This document shows positions 19,769 to 28,105 of a DNA stretch of 57,030 nucleotides, in pieces. Each line of letters opens with the position of its first letter. Position 1 is the stretch's first letter. Under the pieces are notes generated by a model that saw only the letters and a list, made by a program, of their open reading frames with translations, had not been told where the DNA came from and ran no database searches. Position numbers and translations under genes: made by a program. Source of the stretch: Caldanaerobius fijiensis DSM 17918 (GTDB taxonomy: Bacteria; Bacillota; Thermoanaerobacteria; Thermoanaerobacterales; Caldanaerobiaceae); the NCBI RefSeq assembly GCF_900129075.1, contig NZ_FQVH01000017.1:1-57030 (forward strand), in the 5' to 3' direction.

Positions 19769-20995
19769 ATGGATATAGCAAAGAAGTATTATAAGCGCAA
19801 TGCTTTCTTGATATTTATCGATCCAGCACTGTTCATGAACGGAATGACGTTTCTATCTATAACAGCGGTCATACCTTATTTTTTGATAAAGCTGGGGGCA
19901 ACGAATACGCAGATAAGCCTTGCCAATGTGCTGGTAAGCCTGGGGACTCTCATACCGCAGCTGTTTATTGCCAGAGTAGTACAGGGTATGAGATATAAGG
20001 GCGTAAATTTTACCAAAGTGCTGCTGGTACAGAGGCTTATATTTGCAGCGTATGTCTTTACCATTCCTTTTTTTGCCGTCAGCAATCCTCGTGCAGCGGT
20101 TATCATGTTTTTAATTTTTTGGGGTATATTTAGCTTTTTTGTAGGTACATATTCGCCTTTTTATTTTAGCATAATGACAAAGGTTATCCCTTACGATAAA
20201 AGAGGTAGTCTATTGGGTAATTCATATGCTTTTGGAAGCATCACAGGACTTATATCGTCATATTTATTAAATTTGTTTTTAAATAATATTAAATTCCCGC
20301 TTAATTATACCGTGATATTTTTTGTGGGTATATTTATACTTATTGTTGACGCATTGTTGTTTGCAATCATTAAGGAGCCACCTGATGAAGCAATAGAAGA
20401 TGATAATGGTATAATAGAGTTTTTTAAGGAGATACCTTTGATATTTAAAACCAATAAAAACTTTAGAAATGCGGTTATAAGTTATGTGTTCATAGTAATA
20501 GCAAATGTATCGCTTTCGTATTATGCCGTGTATGCCACCAGGGTTTTTCACGCAAGGCCTTCAGACATAGCTGCGTTTACTGCTATTTCATTAGCAACTA
20601 ATGTGGTGAGCAATGTGATATTGGGCCAGATTTCTTCAAAATTTGGACAAAGGACAGTTTTGATGATATCCACAATTTTGGGCATATTTGCTGGTTTAAG
20701 CGTCCTGCTTGTCAAGAATATGCTGGGCGTATTTGTGGCATTCTCTTTAAGTACGGTGGTCAACAGTGGATATATGCTCTCCAGCGGTATACTGATATCA
20801 AAGTACGCTGAGCAAAGCAAGATATCTACATATGTGGCTATAAACAATACCATAACGATGTTCTTTTCTACCCTTATGTTTATGATAAGCGGTAAACTGA
20901 TAGACGCCTTTGGTTTTATGACGATATTTACTATAAGTTTGATATCTGCTACAGCTGCATTTTTGCAGCTGAAGTATAAAGTAGTAGATAATTAA
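19769..20995 (+). CDS. MFS-family transporter
   Basis: 408 residues from ATG 19769 (AAGGGGGAT upstream). Twelve hydrophobic segments with a longer acidic cytoplasmic loop in the middle (about 205-220, EPPDEAIEDDNG) fit the major facilitator fold. A conserved-type loop, VIPYDKRGSLLGNSYAFGS, lies between early helices. Substrate is not predictable. The URO-D-like gene starts 13 bases downstream, so the two form a unit; the pairing might point to a corrinoid- or methyl-compound-related substrate, but that is speculation. Confidence 0.85.
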   Translation: MDIAKKYYKRNAFLIFIDPALFMNGMTFLSITAVIPYFLIKLGATNTQISLANVLVSLGTLIPQLFIARVVQGMRYKGVNFTKVLLVQRLIFAAYVFTIPFFAVSNPRAAVIMFLIFWGIFSFFVGTYSPFYFSIMTKVIPYDKRGSLLGNSYAFGSITGLISSYLLNLFLNNIKFPLNYTVIFFVGIFILIVDALLFAIIKEPPDEAIEDDNGIIEFFKEIPLIFKTNKNFRNAVISYVFIVIANVSLSYYAVYATRVFHARPSDIAAFTAISLATNVVSNVILGQISSKFGQRTVLMISTILGIFAGLSVLLVKNMLGVFVAFSLSTVVNSGYMLSSGILISKYAEQSKISTYVAINNTITMFFSTLMFMISGKLIDAFGFMTIFTISLISATAAFLQLKYKVVDN

Positions 20996-21008
20996 GGGGG
21001 ATTATAGT

Positions 21009-21965
21009 ATGGCTAAAATGACGCCCAGGGAAAGGGCAATAAAAGCTCTGACACTGCAGCAGCCCGACTATGTGCCGACCATGGAGCTGGAGTTTCAGCT
21101 TACCGAGGAGATGTTTGGGGAAAGCTACATGAGTGAAAAGGACCTGAACAGGGGGATATCTAAAGAGGAAATCATAGACCACAATGCCAGGCTTTTGGCT
21201 AAAGTGGTGGAGTATTTTGATTACGCAATAGTCATGGTATGTTATGGCGTACCTCATTTCCCTGATGAAGACTATACGGATACCCTTATAAAGATGCAAA
21301 AGAAAACCAGGGAATATTTGAGCGAGGATAGACTTTTTGTATGCCATGGTGATGCTACCTATGCCATTCCCGATGGCAATACCATGCTGGACTTTGTTTA
21401 CAGCCTGGTGGATCGCCCTGATGAGATGAAAGAAAATGCCAGAAGGATGGTAGAAAGGGAACTAGAGAGAGATAAGCGCCTTATTGACGGAGGATTTGAT
21501 GGTTTTGCCCTTTGTTCTGATTATGCCTTTAATCGTGGTTCATTTCTCTCTCCGGCGATGTTTAGTGAGTTTGTAACGCCATATCTGGCGAAACTCATCG
21601 AAGGACAGAGGCAGATGGGTGCTTATGTCATAAAGCACACCGACGGAGATATCATGCCTATCATCGACCAGATTATAGATTGCAAACCCCATGCGCTGCA
21701 TTCGCTGGATCCTCAAGGAGGCATAGATATAGCCGAGATAAAGAAAAAATATGGCGATAAGGTTTGCTTGATAGGAAATGTAAACTGTGCCCTCATGCAG
21801 ACAGGGACAAAAGAGCAAATTTTAGAAAGTGCCAGGTATGCTATGGAAAACGGTAAGCCTGGTGGAGGATATATTTTCTCCACGTCCAATGTGGCATTTA
21901 AGGGTATGCCCCTGGAAAGTTATCTCCTGATACACGATTATTACTTAAAAAATAGATATTATTAA
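21009..21965 (+). CDS. Uroporphyrinogen decarboxylase-superfamily protein
   Basis: 318 residues of the URO-D/MtaA-like superfamily. It begins MTPRERAIKALTLQQPDYVP, a common start of this group. It has DGFALCSDYAFNRGSFLSPAMFSEFVTPYLAKLI and the C-terminal HTDGDIMPIIDQIIDC and LHSLDPQGGIDI with GNVNC. The HxC zinc motif of corrinoid methyltransferases is replaced by HTDG. It could be a methyltransferase-like enzyme of unknown substrate; no haem or corrinoid biosynthesis genes are nearby, so true uroporphyrinogen decarboxylase is unlikely. It is probably co-transcribed with the MFS transporter. Confidence 0.83.
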   Translation: MAKMTPRERAIKALTLQQPDYVPTMELEFQLTEEMFGESYMSEKDLNRGISKEEIIDHNARLLAKVVEYFDYAIVMVCYGVPHFPDEDYTDTLIKMQKKTREYLSEDRLFVCHGDATYAIPDGNTMLDFVYSLVDRPDEMKENARRMVERELERDKRLIDGGFDGFALCSDYAFNRGSFLSPAMFSEFVTPYLAKLIEGQRQMGAYVIKHTDGDIMPIIDQIIDCKPHALHSLDPQGGIDIAEIKKKYGDKVCLIGNVNCALMQTGTKEQILESARYAMENGKPGGGYIFSTSNVAFKGMPLESYLLIHDYYLKNRYY

Positions 21966-21966
21966 A

Positions 21967-21991
21967 ATATAAAATTTATTTTATTTTATAT
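21967..21991. repeat. All-AT inverted repeat before the toxin-antitoxin pair
   Basis: ATATAAAAT (21967-21975) and ATTTTATAT (21983-21991) form a perfect 9-bp inverted repeat with a 7-base loop. It is between the URO-D stop and the antitoxin start (22041). It could be an autoregulatory operator of the pair or a weak terminator. Confidence 0.5.
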
Positions 21992-22040
21992 TTTATAAAA
22001 TGTATGCTAAAATGGAGGATAGGACAAGGGAGATGATGAT

Positions 22041-22277
22041 ATGGATTTTTTACGAGCTATAGTTAACAGTGATGATTTATCAAATATAATTAGACTTCCA
22101 GATAATTTAAAGCATAAAAAAGTAGAAATTCTTATACTTCCATTAGAAACGGCAGAAAGCAATAATGATATAAAAAACTTTAGAGGTATTTTTCGAAAAT
22201 ATAAAAATACAAAATTAATTAATATGGAACATGAAGCTTGGCAAAAAGCAGTGGAGGAAAAATATGGTAATAATTGA
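22041..22277 (+). CDS. Putative antitoxin of a VapBC-like pair
   Basis: 78 residues with an N-terminal stretch (SNIIRLPDNLKHKKVEILILP) of the kind found in AbrB-type or similar small antitoxins, followed by a charged C-terminal helix that could wrap a toxin. It overlaps the PIN-domain gene by 14 bases. I do not recognise an exact family. The pairing with a PIN toxin and the overlap give the antitoxin call. Confidence 0.7.
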   Translation: MDFLRAIVNSDDLSNIIRLPDNLKHKKVEILILPLETAESNNDIKNFRGIFRKYKNTKLINMEHEAWQKAVEEKYGNN

Positions 22278-22641
22278 TGCTAATATAGCGTTAAGGTATT
22301 TGCTTGACGATGTTCCAGAATTAGCTAATAAAGCTGCAGAGGTATTGGAAAACAATGAGATTTATATACCCAATGAAGTTTTTGCTGAAATTATATATGT
22401 GTTGGAGAAGATATATAAAATAGAAAGAGAAGAAATCGCTTCGATATTAGGGGATTTTATACAAATTGACAATATAAATGTTACAGATATAAATTTATTG
22501 CTGGAAGCTCTTAAATTATATAAAGTGCGAACGCTTGATTTTGTTGATACGTTATTATACTCGTATAAAAAACTTAAGAAATATGAGGTTTGTACATTTG
22601 ATCAGAAATTAAAAAAACTTATAGAGAATTTGGGAGAATAG
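22264..22641 (+). CDS. PIN-domain ribonuclease toxin (VapC-like)
   Basis: 125 residues. The start MVIIDANIALRYLLDD has the first PIN Asp (Asp5). Glu42, Asp92/Asp95 in TLDFVDTLLY and Asp113 in CTFDQKLKKL complete the acidic site for metal-dependent RNA cleavage. ATG 22264 with GTGGAGG upstream is chosen; a longer frame at 22231 would run deeper into the antitoxin. Complete and probably functional with the overlapping partner. Confidence 0.88.
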   Translation: MVIIDANIALRYLLDDVPELANKAAEVLENNEIYIPNEVFAEIIYVLEKIYKIEREEIASILGDFIQIDNINVTDINLLLEALKLYKVRTLDFVDTLLYSYKKLKKYEVCTFDQKLKKLIENLGE

Positions 22642-22674
22642 ATATGTTATATTAAAATATAAGGAGGTTTTAAT

Positions 22675-23082
22675 GTGGGCAATAATGAAAAAATCGGTGG
22701 CGGTGGTTTCCACCACGTGGCGCTACGGGTCAAAAATTTTGATGAAAGCTTGAAGTTTTATGTGGATGGCTTGGGATTTAAGCCGGCTATTACGTGGGGC
22801 GAGGGTGACAACCGCGCGGCTATGCTGGATACCGGTGATGGCAACTTCATTGAACTTTTTGCAGGCGGGACTGATGGGCCAAAGCCTGAAGGTGTGATTT
22901 TGCATATAGCGTTTAGAACAGACAATTGCGATAAAGCCATAGAACAGGCCAGAAAAGCCGGTGCTGAGATAACTATGGAACCGACAGATGTGGAGATAAA
23001 GGGGTCAGAGACATTACCCATAAGAGTTGGTTTCTGCAAAGGGCCTGATGGCGAGGTATTGGAGTTTTTCCAGTATAGATGA
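22675..23082 (+). CDS. VOC/glyoxalase-superfamily protein
   Basis: 135 residues of the vicinal oxygen chelate fold. It begins GGFHHVALRVKNFDESLKFYVDGLGFKPA with a metal-type His. FIELFAGG and LHIAFRTDNCDKAIEQARKAGAEI form the middle, and GPDGEVLEFFQY has the last Glu. Related proteins are lactoylglutathione lyases, fosfomycin-resistance-type enzymes and epimerases; the exact reaction is not predictable. Start GTG 22675 follows AAGGAGG; the ATG at 22673 is in the wrong frame. It is alone between the toxin gene and a terminator-like hairpin. Confidence 0.85.
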   Translation: MGNNEKIGGGGFHHVALRVKNFDESLKFYVDGLGFKPAITWGEGDNRAAMLDTGDGNFIELFAGGTDGPKPEGVILHIAFRTDNCDKAIEQARKAGAEITMEPTDVEIKGSETLPIRVGFCKGPDGEVLEFFQYR

Positions 23083-23108
23083 TATAGGAGAAACAAGTTG
23101 ATTTTTTT

Positions 23109-23154
23109 ACGCCTGAGTTCTCATTGAAAATCAAGATGGGAATTCAGGCGTATT
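23109..23154. terminator. Terminator-like hairpin after the VOC gene
   Basis: ACGCCTGA (about 23109-23116) pairs with TCAGGCGT (about 23145-23152) with an imperfect interior, and T/A-rich sequence lies on both sides. Probably a bidirectional terminator. Confidence 0.6.
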
Positions 23155-23248
23155 TTATGTCGTGGTCAATGGAGGCCGAAAGATACCAGGCCATTGTCGA
23201 AATGATTAGAGTATAAATACATATTAAATATTAAGAAAAGATTTATAT

Positions 23249-23325
23249 AAAACGGTTGACTTATAATATATAAAACGGTTGATATACCATTTTTTATATT
23301 TGAAAACTATATATTAAACGGTTGA
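23249..23325. promoter_or_regulatory. Three AAACGGTTGA operator-like repeats before the sugar operon
   Basis: AAAACGGTTGA occurs at 23249-23259 and 23272-23282, and TAAACGGTTGA at 23315-23325. Spacing is 23 and 43 bases, near two and four helical turns. AACNGTT is a short palindromic core as in LacI-family operators. The third copy overlaps the -35 of the operon. The most likely protein is the LacI-type regulator encoded at 31742, but binding is inferred. The stretch from 23083 to 23422 has no gene. Confidence 0.72.
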
Positions 23326-23350
23326 CATATAGTAAATGGTGTAATATAAT
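23322..23350 (+). promoter_or_regulatory. Promoter of the sucrose/fructan operon
   Basis: TTGACA (23322-23327), 17 bases, TATAAT (23345-23350). The -35 lies inside the third operator repeat, which would allow direct repression. Confidence 0.82.
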
Positions 23351-23422
23351 TAGGAAGTGGCGAAAAGGTTTTTACAAAAAGGTGGACGTCAATCTGGTAC
23401 CAATAAGTGAAAGGAGAGTATT

Positions 23423-24754
23423 ATGAAAAAGTCAAAAATTTTATCAATCGTATTGTCAGCCGCTTTATTAGTTTCACTTCTGGCGGGTTGCAGTACAAAA
23501 AGTAGCAACACAGGGAACAGCAATACAACAACATCCGCCAAAGGTTCAGAAACCGTTAAAATTACTTTTCTAAACTCCAAGGGAGAAATTCAAACCCAGT
23601 TAGAAGATGCAGCTAAAGCTTTTACCAAAGAGAATCCCAACATAACAGTTGAGGTACTTCCTGCACCAGCCGGTCAGTCGCCTTTTGAAAAGGTTATGGC
23701 GATGTATTCTGCAGGCAATGCCCCCACATTGGCGATGCTGGATCCGGGTGATATAGCTAAATTCAAAGATAAATTTTTAGATCTAAGCGGTGAGAAATGG
23801 GTTGCGGATGCGATCGATTGGACTTTAAGTGTAGCCAGAGTAGATGGGAAGGTTATTGCATTTCCATTAGCAGTAGAGGGATATGGCTTTATTTACAATA
23901 AGGCTGTATTGGATAAGGCTTTCGGTGGGAACTTTGATCCAAAGTCAATAAGAACCAGAAATGATTTGGAGAATGCTTTTAAAAAGGTAGAAGCATCGGG
24001 CGTGAAAGCCCTTGAGATATCTCCGATGGACTGGTCTTTAGGCGCACACTTTTTGACAATAGCGTATGCCGACCAGTCGAAAGATCCTGCTCAAGTAGAT
24101 AAATTCTTGGCAGATATGAAAGCAGGAAAAGTTGATTTAGCAAACAATAAAGTATTTAACGGTTTAATGGATACTTTCGATATGATGAAAAAATACAACA
24201 TAGACAAAAATGATCCTCTATCTCCAACCTATGACAGAGGCCCTGAACTTATAGGAAAAGGGGAAGTCGGCTTCTGGTTTATGGGAAACTGGGCATGGCC
24301 TCAAATAAAGACTTTTGATACTAATGGTCAATATGGATTTATACCTGTGCCCATAAGCAATAATCCTGGCGACTATGGTAATTCACAGATAGCTGTAGGT
24401 CCATCGAAGTTTATAGGAATAGATAAGACACAGAACAATGCCGCTCAACAGGATGCCGCTAAGAAATTCTTGAATTGGTTAGTTTACAGCCAGGCAGGCC
24501 AGGATGCTCTTGTGAACAAAGCCAATGTTATACCTGCTTTTAAAAATATTACATTAGAGCCACAGGATCCCTTGGCCAAATCTATAAAACAGTATATGGA
24601 GGAAGGTAATACACTAAAATTGGAATTTAATACTATATTGCCTTCAGATCATTGGTCAAAGCTGGGTGCTTCTATGCAGAAATATTTGGCCGGCAAAATA
24701 GATCGCAAGGGCCTGATAGGCGAAATAACCGATTACTGGAAAAATGTAAAATAG
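23423..24754 (+). CDS. ABC sugar transporter, extracellular solute-binding lipoprotein
   Basis: 443 residues. The N-terminus is a lipoprotein signal with lipobox LLAGC (Cys near residue 23) and a Ser/Thr/Asn linker, followed by a CUT1-type binding protein: KITFLNSKG, ITVEVLPAP, LAMLDPGDIAKFKD, and a C-terminal GFIPVPISN and AAKKFLNWLVYSQAG. It captures an oligosaccharide or disaccharide outside the membrane for the two permeases downstream. Start ATG 23423 has GGAGAG upstream. Sucrose or fructo-oligosaccharide as ligand is inferred from GH32 and fructokinase in the same operon. Confidence 0.92.
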   Translation: MKKSKILSIVLSAALLVSLLAGCSTKSSNTGNSNTTTSAKGSETVKITFLNSKGEIQTQLEDAAKAFTKENPNITVEVLPAPAGQSPFEKVMAMYSAGNAPTLAMLDPGDIAKFKDKFLDLSGEKWVADAIDWTLSVARVDGKVIAFPLAVEGYGFIYNKAVLDKAFGGNFDPKSIRTRNDLENAFKKVEASGVKALEISPMDWSLGAHFLTIAYADQSKDPAQVDKFLADMKAGKVDLANNKVFNGLMDTFDMMKKYNIDKNDPLSPTYDRGPELIGKGEVGFWFMGNWAWPQIKTFDTNGQYGFIPVPISNNPGDYGNSQIAVGPSKFIGIDKTQNNAAQQDAAKKFLNWLVYSQAGQDALVNKANVIPAFKNITLEPQDPLAKSIKQYMEEGNTLKLEFNTILPSDHWSKLGASMQKYLAGKIDRKGLIGEITDYWKNVK

Positions 24755-24766
24755 GACGGTCAGAAT

Positions 24767-24808
24767 ATTGAATAACGGATAGCCATATGTGCCTATCCGT
24801 TATTCAAT
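24767..24808 (+). promoter_or_regulatory. Perfect 16-bp hairpin between binding-protein and permease genes
   Basis: ATTGAATAACGGATAG (24767-24782) is fully complementary to CTATCCGTTATTCAAT (24793-24808), loop 10 bases. No T-run follows. This is likely an mRNA-stabilising/partial-termination element that keeps binding-protein mRNA in excess. Confidence 0.75.
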
Positions 24809-24839
24809 GTAAATGAGAATTTTAAGAAAGGGTGTTACA

Positions 24840-25724
24840 ATGAATCAAGAGAAGAGTTTTTTAGATAAATTTAAAACTTATTTGATATTTGCTGGGCCAA
24901 CAACTGTTGCATTTTTTACCGTGATAATATTTCCCTTCCTGTTTGGTATATATTTGACCTTTACTGATTGGAATGGGATATCTGGCTCGCATTCTTATGT
25001 AGGATTTTCAAATTACCTGCAAGTGTTTAAGGATAAGGTGTTTTGGACCTCATTTTTATTGACGATAAAATATGTATTTTTTACTGTGATACTTATTAAC
25101 GTCATAGCGTTCTTTTTAGCGTATATATTGACAAGCGGTATCAGAGGCCAGAACTTTTTCAGAGCGGGGTTTTTTACTCCTAACCTGATTGGAGGAATAT
25201 TATTAGGGTTCATATGGCAGTTTATATTTTCAAACATTTTGGTGTATTTAGGCAAAAAATTTAATATACCGATATTTTCCTCTTCATGGCTGTCAGATCC
25301 GAATAAGGCCTTTTGGACATTGGTGATTGTAACGGTCTGGCAGTATTCCGGGTATATGATGATAATATATATAGCGGGTTTTATGAATATTCCAAAGGAC
25401 TTGCTAGAAGCAGCAAGCATAGATGGCGCTAATGCTTACCATAGATTGAGACACATAGTGCTCCCACTGATGATTCCATCGTTTACCGTTTGCGTATTCT
25501 TATCCTTACAGAGAGGTTTTATGGTTTACGATATCAACCTGTCCTTGACAAATGGGGGACCTTTTAAGAGCACTGAATTGATATCAATGTATGTATATAA
25601 CACTGCATTCTTAAGTCAGCAATATGGTGTTGGTCAGGCAGAGGCCTTCTTCTTATTTTTAATGGTGGCAATTGTCACTCTGGCCCAGGTGTACTTTAGC
25701 AAGAAGATGGAGGTAGAGGCTTGA
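24840..25724 (+). CDS. CUT1 ABC sugar transporter permease (MalF-type)
   Basis: 294 residues from ATG 24840 (AAAGGGTG upstream) with about six membrane segments. It begins LIFAGPTTVAFFTVIIFPFLFGIYLTFTDW, a standard CUT1 start. The EAA loop EAASIDGANAYHRLRHIVLPL contacts the ATPase. It overlaps the next permease gene by one base. No ATPase gene is in this locus, so a shared MsmK/UgpC-type ATPase must be encoded elsewhere. Confidence 0.94.
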   Translation: MNQEKSFLDKFKTYLIFAGPTTVAFFTVIIFPFLFGIYLTFTDWNGISGSHSYVGFSNYLQVFKDKVFWTSFLLTIKYVFFTVILINVIAFFLAYILTSGIRGQNFFRAGFFTPNLIGGILLGFIWQFIFSNILVYLGKKFNIPIFSSSWLSDPNKAFWTLVIVTVWQYSGYMMIIYIAGFMNIPKDLLEAASIDGANAYHRLRHIVLPLMIPSFTVCVFLSLQRGFMVYDINLSLTNGGPFKSTELISMYVYNTAFLSQQYGVGQAEAFFLFLMVAIVTLAQVYFSKKMEVEA

Positions 25725-26551
25725 TGAAAAGAAGCAATTTTATAGTTAATATAATAAAATTCGTGTTTTTAGGCGTCTTACTGGTATTGTATGTATTTCC
25801 TTTTTTCATAGTTTTAATTAATTCCTTTAAAGATAGAAAGGAAATACTTACCAACCCATTGGCATTGGCCAGTAAGCTTAACTTCAGCAATTATACAGAG
25901 GCCTTTAGTAAAATGAATTATATACACGGCTTTATAAATTCTTTAATTATTACGGTTTTTAGTGTCCTTCTTATTACAATTTTATCATCAATGACCGCTT
26001 ATATATTTGCAAGGAAAAAGTGGAAGTTCAATCAATTTATGTTCTTCCTTATGGTAGCATCTATGATCATACCTTTTCAGGGTATAATGATACCACTTGT
26101 TAAAATATATGGTTCTATAGGCATGCTGAACAGTAAATGGGCGCTAATATATATGTATGTAGGCTTTGGTGCGTCTTTAGCGGTATTTATGTATCATGGA
26201 TTTATTAAGAGTATACCTTTAGAGCTGGAAGAAGCAGCTATAATAGATGGATGCAATCAATTGCAAACCTATTTTAAAATCGTATTTCCTCTTTTAAAGC
26301 CAGTGACAATGACAATAGCAATACTGGATATTTTATGGATATGGAATGACTTCCTGCTGCCATCCCTGGTGTTGATGGTACCAGAACAGAGAACTTTACC
26401 GTTATCCGTTTTTTATTTCTATGGGACCTATACAATTGAGTACGGGCTTGCTACGGCAGGGCTTGTGCTGGCGATAATTCCGGTTATAATTGTATATATA
26501 ATAATGCAGAAACATATTATAAAAGGCGTTTTACAGGGTTCAATAAAATAA
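25724..26551 (+). CDS. CUT1 ABC sugar transporter permease (MalG-type)
   Basis: 275 residues with about six membrane helices and the EAA loop EAAIIDGCNQLQTYFKIVFPL. The start YVFPFFIVLINSFKDRKEIL is typical of the MalG partner. ATG 25724 shares a base with the stop of the previous permease, so translation is coupled and the two form the channel dimer. The downstream gene follows after 20 bases and is the glycosidase GH32. Confidence 0.94.
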   Translation: MKRSNFIVNIIKFVFLGVLLVLYVFPFFIVLINSFKDRKEILTNPLALASKLNFSNYTEAFSKMNYIHGFINSLIITVFSVLLITILSSMTAYIFARKKWKFNQFMFFLMVASMIIPFQGIMIPLVKIYGSIGMLNSKWALIYMYVGFGASLAVFMYHGFIKSIPLELEEAAIIDGCNQLQTYFKIVFPLLKPVTMTIAILDILWIWNDFLLPSLVLMVPEQRTLPLSVFYFYGTYTIEYGLATAGLVLAIIPVIIVYIIMQKHIIKGVLQGSIK

Positions 26552-26571
26552 AGCATTGGAGATGAGATTAT

Positions 26572-28035
26572 ATGAATAAATTGGATGAAGCCGAAAAGTA
26601 TATAAAGGCTAATAAGGAAAGATTAAATAAGCAGTATAGATTAGAATATCATCTTATGGGTGAATATGGATGGATCAATGATCCCAATGGATTTATTCAG
26701 TACAAAGGTAAGTATCACTTATTTTATCAGCATTATCCCTTTGATGCGGTTTGGGGTCCCATGCATTGGGGACATGCCATCAGCGAGGATCTGATCAAAT
26801 GGCACTATGCGCCATTAGCTTTGGCGCCGGACGAAGAATACGATAAAGATGGTTGCTTTTCAGGCAGCGCCATTGAGAAGGATGATAAGCTATATCTTGT
26901 GTATACCGGCAATATACACACAGGTGCTGATGGAGGAGAGTATAAGCAGGTGCAGAACCTTGCCTATTCAGAGGATGGAGTGCATTTTAAAAAGTATGAT
27001 AAAAATCCTGTAATAGGACAGGAACAGATACCAGAGAGAGCCAGTAAAAGAGATTTCAGGGATCCAAAGGTATTCAAAAAAGGCCAATATTACTATGTGG
27101 TGCTGGGATCAAATGACGGAATGGGCAATGGCCAGGTGTTATTGTACAGGTCGTTGGATCTAAAGCAGTGGGAATTTGTAAATATTTTAGCTAAAGGCGA
27201 TGAAACCATGGGGTATAATTGGGAGTGCCCGGATTTGTTTGAACTGGATGGGAAAGGCGTACTCATTGTATCGGCTCAACACATGAAGGCTAGAGGAAAT
27301 GACTTTAATAATCCCAATTCAGTCATCTATTTTATTGGAGACCTGGACATAGAAAAAGGTGTATTTCAGCTTGGCGATTGTCATGCTGTGGATTATGGTT
27401 TTGATTTTTATGCGCCGCAAACTACCCTTGATAAACTTGGAAGAAGGCTTATAGTGGCATGGATGGATATGTGGGAGATGCCTATGCCGACACAAGAAAG
27501 AGGCCACAATTGGGCAGGAGCTATGACGCTGCCAAGGGAGATCGTAAGGGTTGGAGATAGATTGTACTTTAAGCCCATTGAAGAAATAAAGAACTATAGA
27601 AAAAATCATTACCATTTGAGAAACATTAAAATAAATGGAGAAAAGTACTTAGATACCATCAGCGAATGCTATGAGCTTGAAATAGAGTTTGATGCTGGTG
27701 AAGCAAGGGAATTTGGCGTCAAGGTAAGAAAAGGAAAAGAGGAAGAGACAATTTTATGCTACAGCAGAGATGAAAGCCTGTTTATATTTAACCGCGACAA
27801 ATCCGGGATAGGGCCAAAAGGAGAAAGAAAAACAAATATAGCATTAAAAAATAATAAGCTAAAGCTCAGAATATTTGTCGACAGATGCTCCGTCGAGGTA
27901 TTTATAAATGATGGGGAAAAAACGATGACCGGAAGAATATATCCCGGCAAAGAATCACTGAACATATCAGTGTTTTCTAAAGGAGAGTGTAGCATTACTC
28001 GTTTAGACAAATGGGATATCGCCGTATTGCCGTAG
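26572..28035 (+). CDS. Glycoside hydrolase family 32 (sucrose/fructan beta-fructosidase)
   Basis: 487 residues with the GH32 signature. GWINDPNGF contains the nucleophile Asp, FRDPKVF the transition-state Asp and WECPDLFEL the acid/base Glu. After the five-bladed propeller comes a C-terminal beta-sandwich with RIFVDRCSVEVFINDGE. No signal peptide, so it cleaves imported sugar in the cytoplasm. Since import is by an ABC system the substrate is unphosphorylated sucrose or short fructans, releasing fructose. Gene order (transporter, GH32, fructokinase) supports this. Confidence 0.94.
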   Translation: MNKLDEAEKYIKANKERLNKQYRLEYHLMGEYGWINDPNGFIQYKGKYHLFYQHYPFDAVWGPMHWGHAISEDLIKWHYAPLALAPDEEYDKDGCFSGSAIEKDDKLYLVYTGNIHTGADGGEYKQVQNLAYSEDGVHFKKYDKNPVIGQEQIPERASKRDFRDPKVFKKGQYYYVVLGSNDGMGNGQVLLYRSLDLKQWEFVNILAKGDETMGYNWECPDLFELDGKGVLIVSAQHMKARGNDFNNPNSVIYFIGDLDIEKGVFQLGDCHAVDYGFDFYAPQTTLDKLGRRLIVAWMDMWEMPMPTQERGHNWAGAMTLPREIVRVGDRLYFKPIEEIKNYRKNHYHLRNIKINGEKYLDTISECYELEIEFDAGEAREFGVKVRKGKEEETILCYSRDESLFIFNRDKSGIGPKGERKTNIALKNNKLKLRIFVDRCSVEVFINDGEKTMTGRIYPGKESLNISVFSKGECSITRLDKWDIAVLP

Positions 28036-28105
28036 GTATATTAACAGATTGATGTATCTTTTTGAGTTATAAATACTAAAATAAAGGAGCAATTTGGAGG
28101 ATGTT

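Noticed and set aside
21009-21965. True uroporphyrinogen decarboxylase (hemE)
   Set aside because: No haem gene neighbours, and it starts like other URO-D-superfamily paralogues.
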